DNA of 6,845 bases from Rickettsiales bacterium (GTDB taxonomy: Bacteria > Pseudomonadota > Alphaproteobacteria > Rickettsiales > UBA1997): positions 1 through 6,845 of the forward strand of contig CANEUR010000055.1 of NCBI GenBank assembly GCA_947441875.1, in the 5' to 3' direction. Below, piece by piece: positions 6,530 through 6,845 of the stretch; position 1 is the stretch's first letter, and each line of letters opens with the position of its first letter. A program made the translations under genes and the position numbers. A model generated the notes under the pieces. That model did not search any database. It saw nothing but the letters and a program-made list of their open reading frames with translations, and was not told the origin of the DNA.

Positions 6530-6845
6530 TCAAAAAACTTCTTGTAAAAACTTTTTACCAACCGCAATTCCTCGATTATCTATGCTATGATCAAGATTAT
6601 CAAGAGCAAAATCTTGGTAAGAAACATTAAGATTAGTAAGAATATTTTTTGCCTCTAAAAAATTATCAAATGGTAAAACCGAATCTTGTTTGCCGTGTAT
6701 GAGGCAAATTTTTGGTTTATGTAAAATTTTTTGTTGTAATAAAGTAGGTAAAATTATTTTACCAGAATAACTCAAAATACCAGCTACCTGTTTTGGCAAG
6801 GTAAAACCCTGATAATTTGCCATCATTGCCCCTTGCGAAAAGCCT
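6530..6845 (-). CDS. Alpha/beta-hydrolase, carboxylesterase/phospholipase type (N-terminal part outside window)
   Basis: This is the C-terminal 104 residues of a serine hydrolase; the frame stays open to the right edge. The first visible residues are GFSQGAMMA, the nucleophile elbow GxSxG with the catalytic serine as the third visible residue, so an in-frame ATG at 6826 is internal and not the start. The acid residue is probably the Asp in IHGKQDSVLP (visible residue 54) and the catalytic histidine the one in LDNLDHSID (residue 86). The complete triad and the QVAGILSYSG segment fit the Abhydrolase_2 family of small cytosolic carboxylesterases and lysophospholipases. The true substrate cannot be told. 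If complete, such proteins have about 210-220 residues, so roughly half lies beyond the window. The gene converges on virB3 and ends in TGA. It has no clear terminator directly after its stop. Confidence 0.88.
   Translation of the reverse strand, partial: GFSQGAMMANYQGFTLPKQVAGILSYSGKIILPTLLQQKILHKPKICLIHGKQDSVLPFDNFLEAKNILTNLNVSYQDFALDNLDHSIDNRGIAVGKKFLQEVF

Noticed and set aside
6824..6826. ATG as the start of the hydrolase
   Set aside because: The residues just before it complete the GFSQG nucleophile elbow, so this methionine is internal.

Overview
The window is AT-rich with compact genes and looks like a chromosome piece from an alphaproteobacterium, most likely a member of the Rickettsiales or a similar intracellular lineage. 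The main clue is a 98-residue VirB3 of the rickettsial kind (N-terminal LTRPPM, C-terminal NSYDPF). The class Ib aspartate aminotransferase and a release factor 1 with PET instead of PAT fit this. The placement is inferred from remembered family features and was not computed.

Layout. A rightward gene of unknown function with a PDZ-like domain enters from the left edge and ends at 777. Its last 11 bases overlap the end of a leftward four-gene run. In order of transcription that run is aspartate aminotransferase (aatA, 5700-4498), type III pantothenate kinase (coaX, 4493-3714), peptide chain release factor 1 (prfA, 3712-2645) and a P1B-type metal ATPase (2620-767). The gaps are 4, 1 and 24 bases, so this is probably one operon. 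In a 92-base divergent spacer, candidate promoters for aatA and for rightward virB3 (5793-6089) share one -35 region. The virB3 -10 box sits so close to the ATG that its mRNA may be leaderless.

To the right of virB3 is a 440-base stretch without a confident gene, where virB4 would normally be expected. It holds a 21-bp perfect inverted repeat and a leftward open frame of about 50 codons with no standard start. The right edge carries the C-terminal part of a leftward alpha/beta-hydrolase of the carboxylesterase/phospholipase type, cut at its nucleophile elbow.

How the genes work together. The four-gene run mixes amino-acid metabolism, the first step of coenzyme A synthesis, translation termination and metal transport. 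The products share no pathway, so co-transcription probably reflects genome compaction. VirB3 is an inner-membrane part of a type IV secretion system whose other genes must lie elsewhere. None of the five genes whose starts are visible has a recognisable Shine-Dalgarno sequence. No tRNA, rRNA, CRISPR array or insertion sequence was seen.
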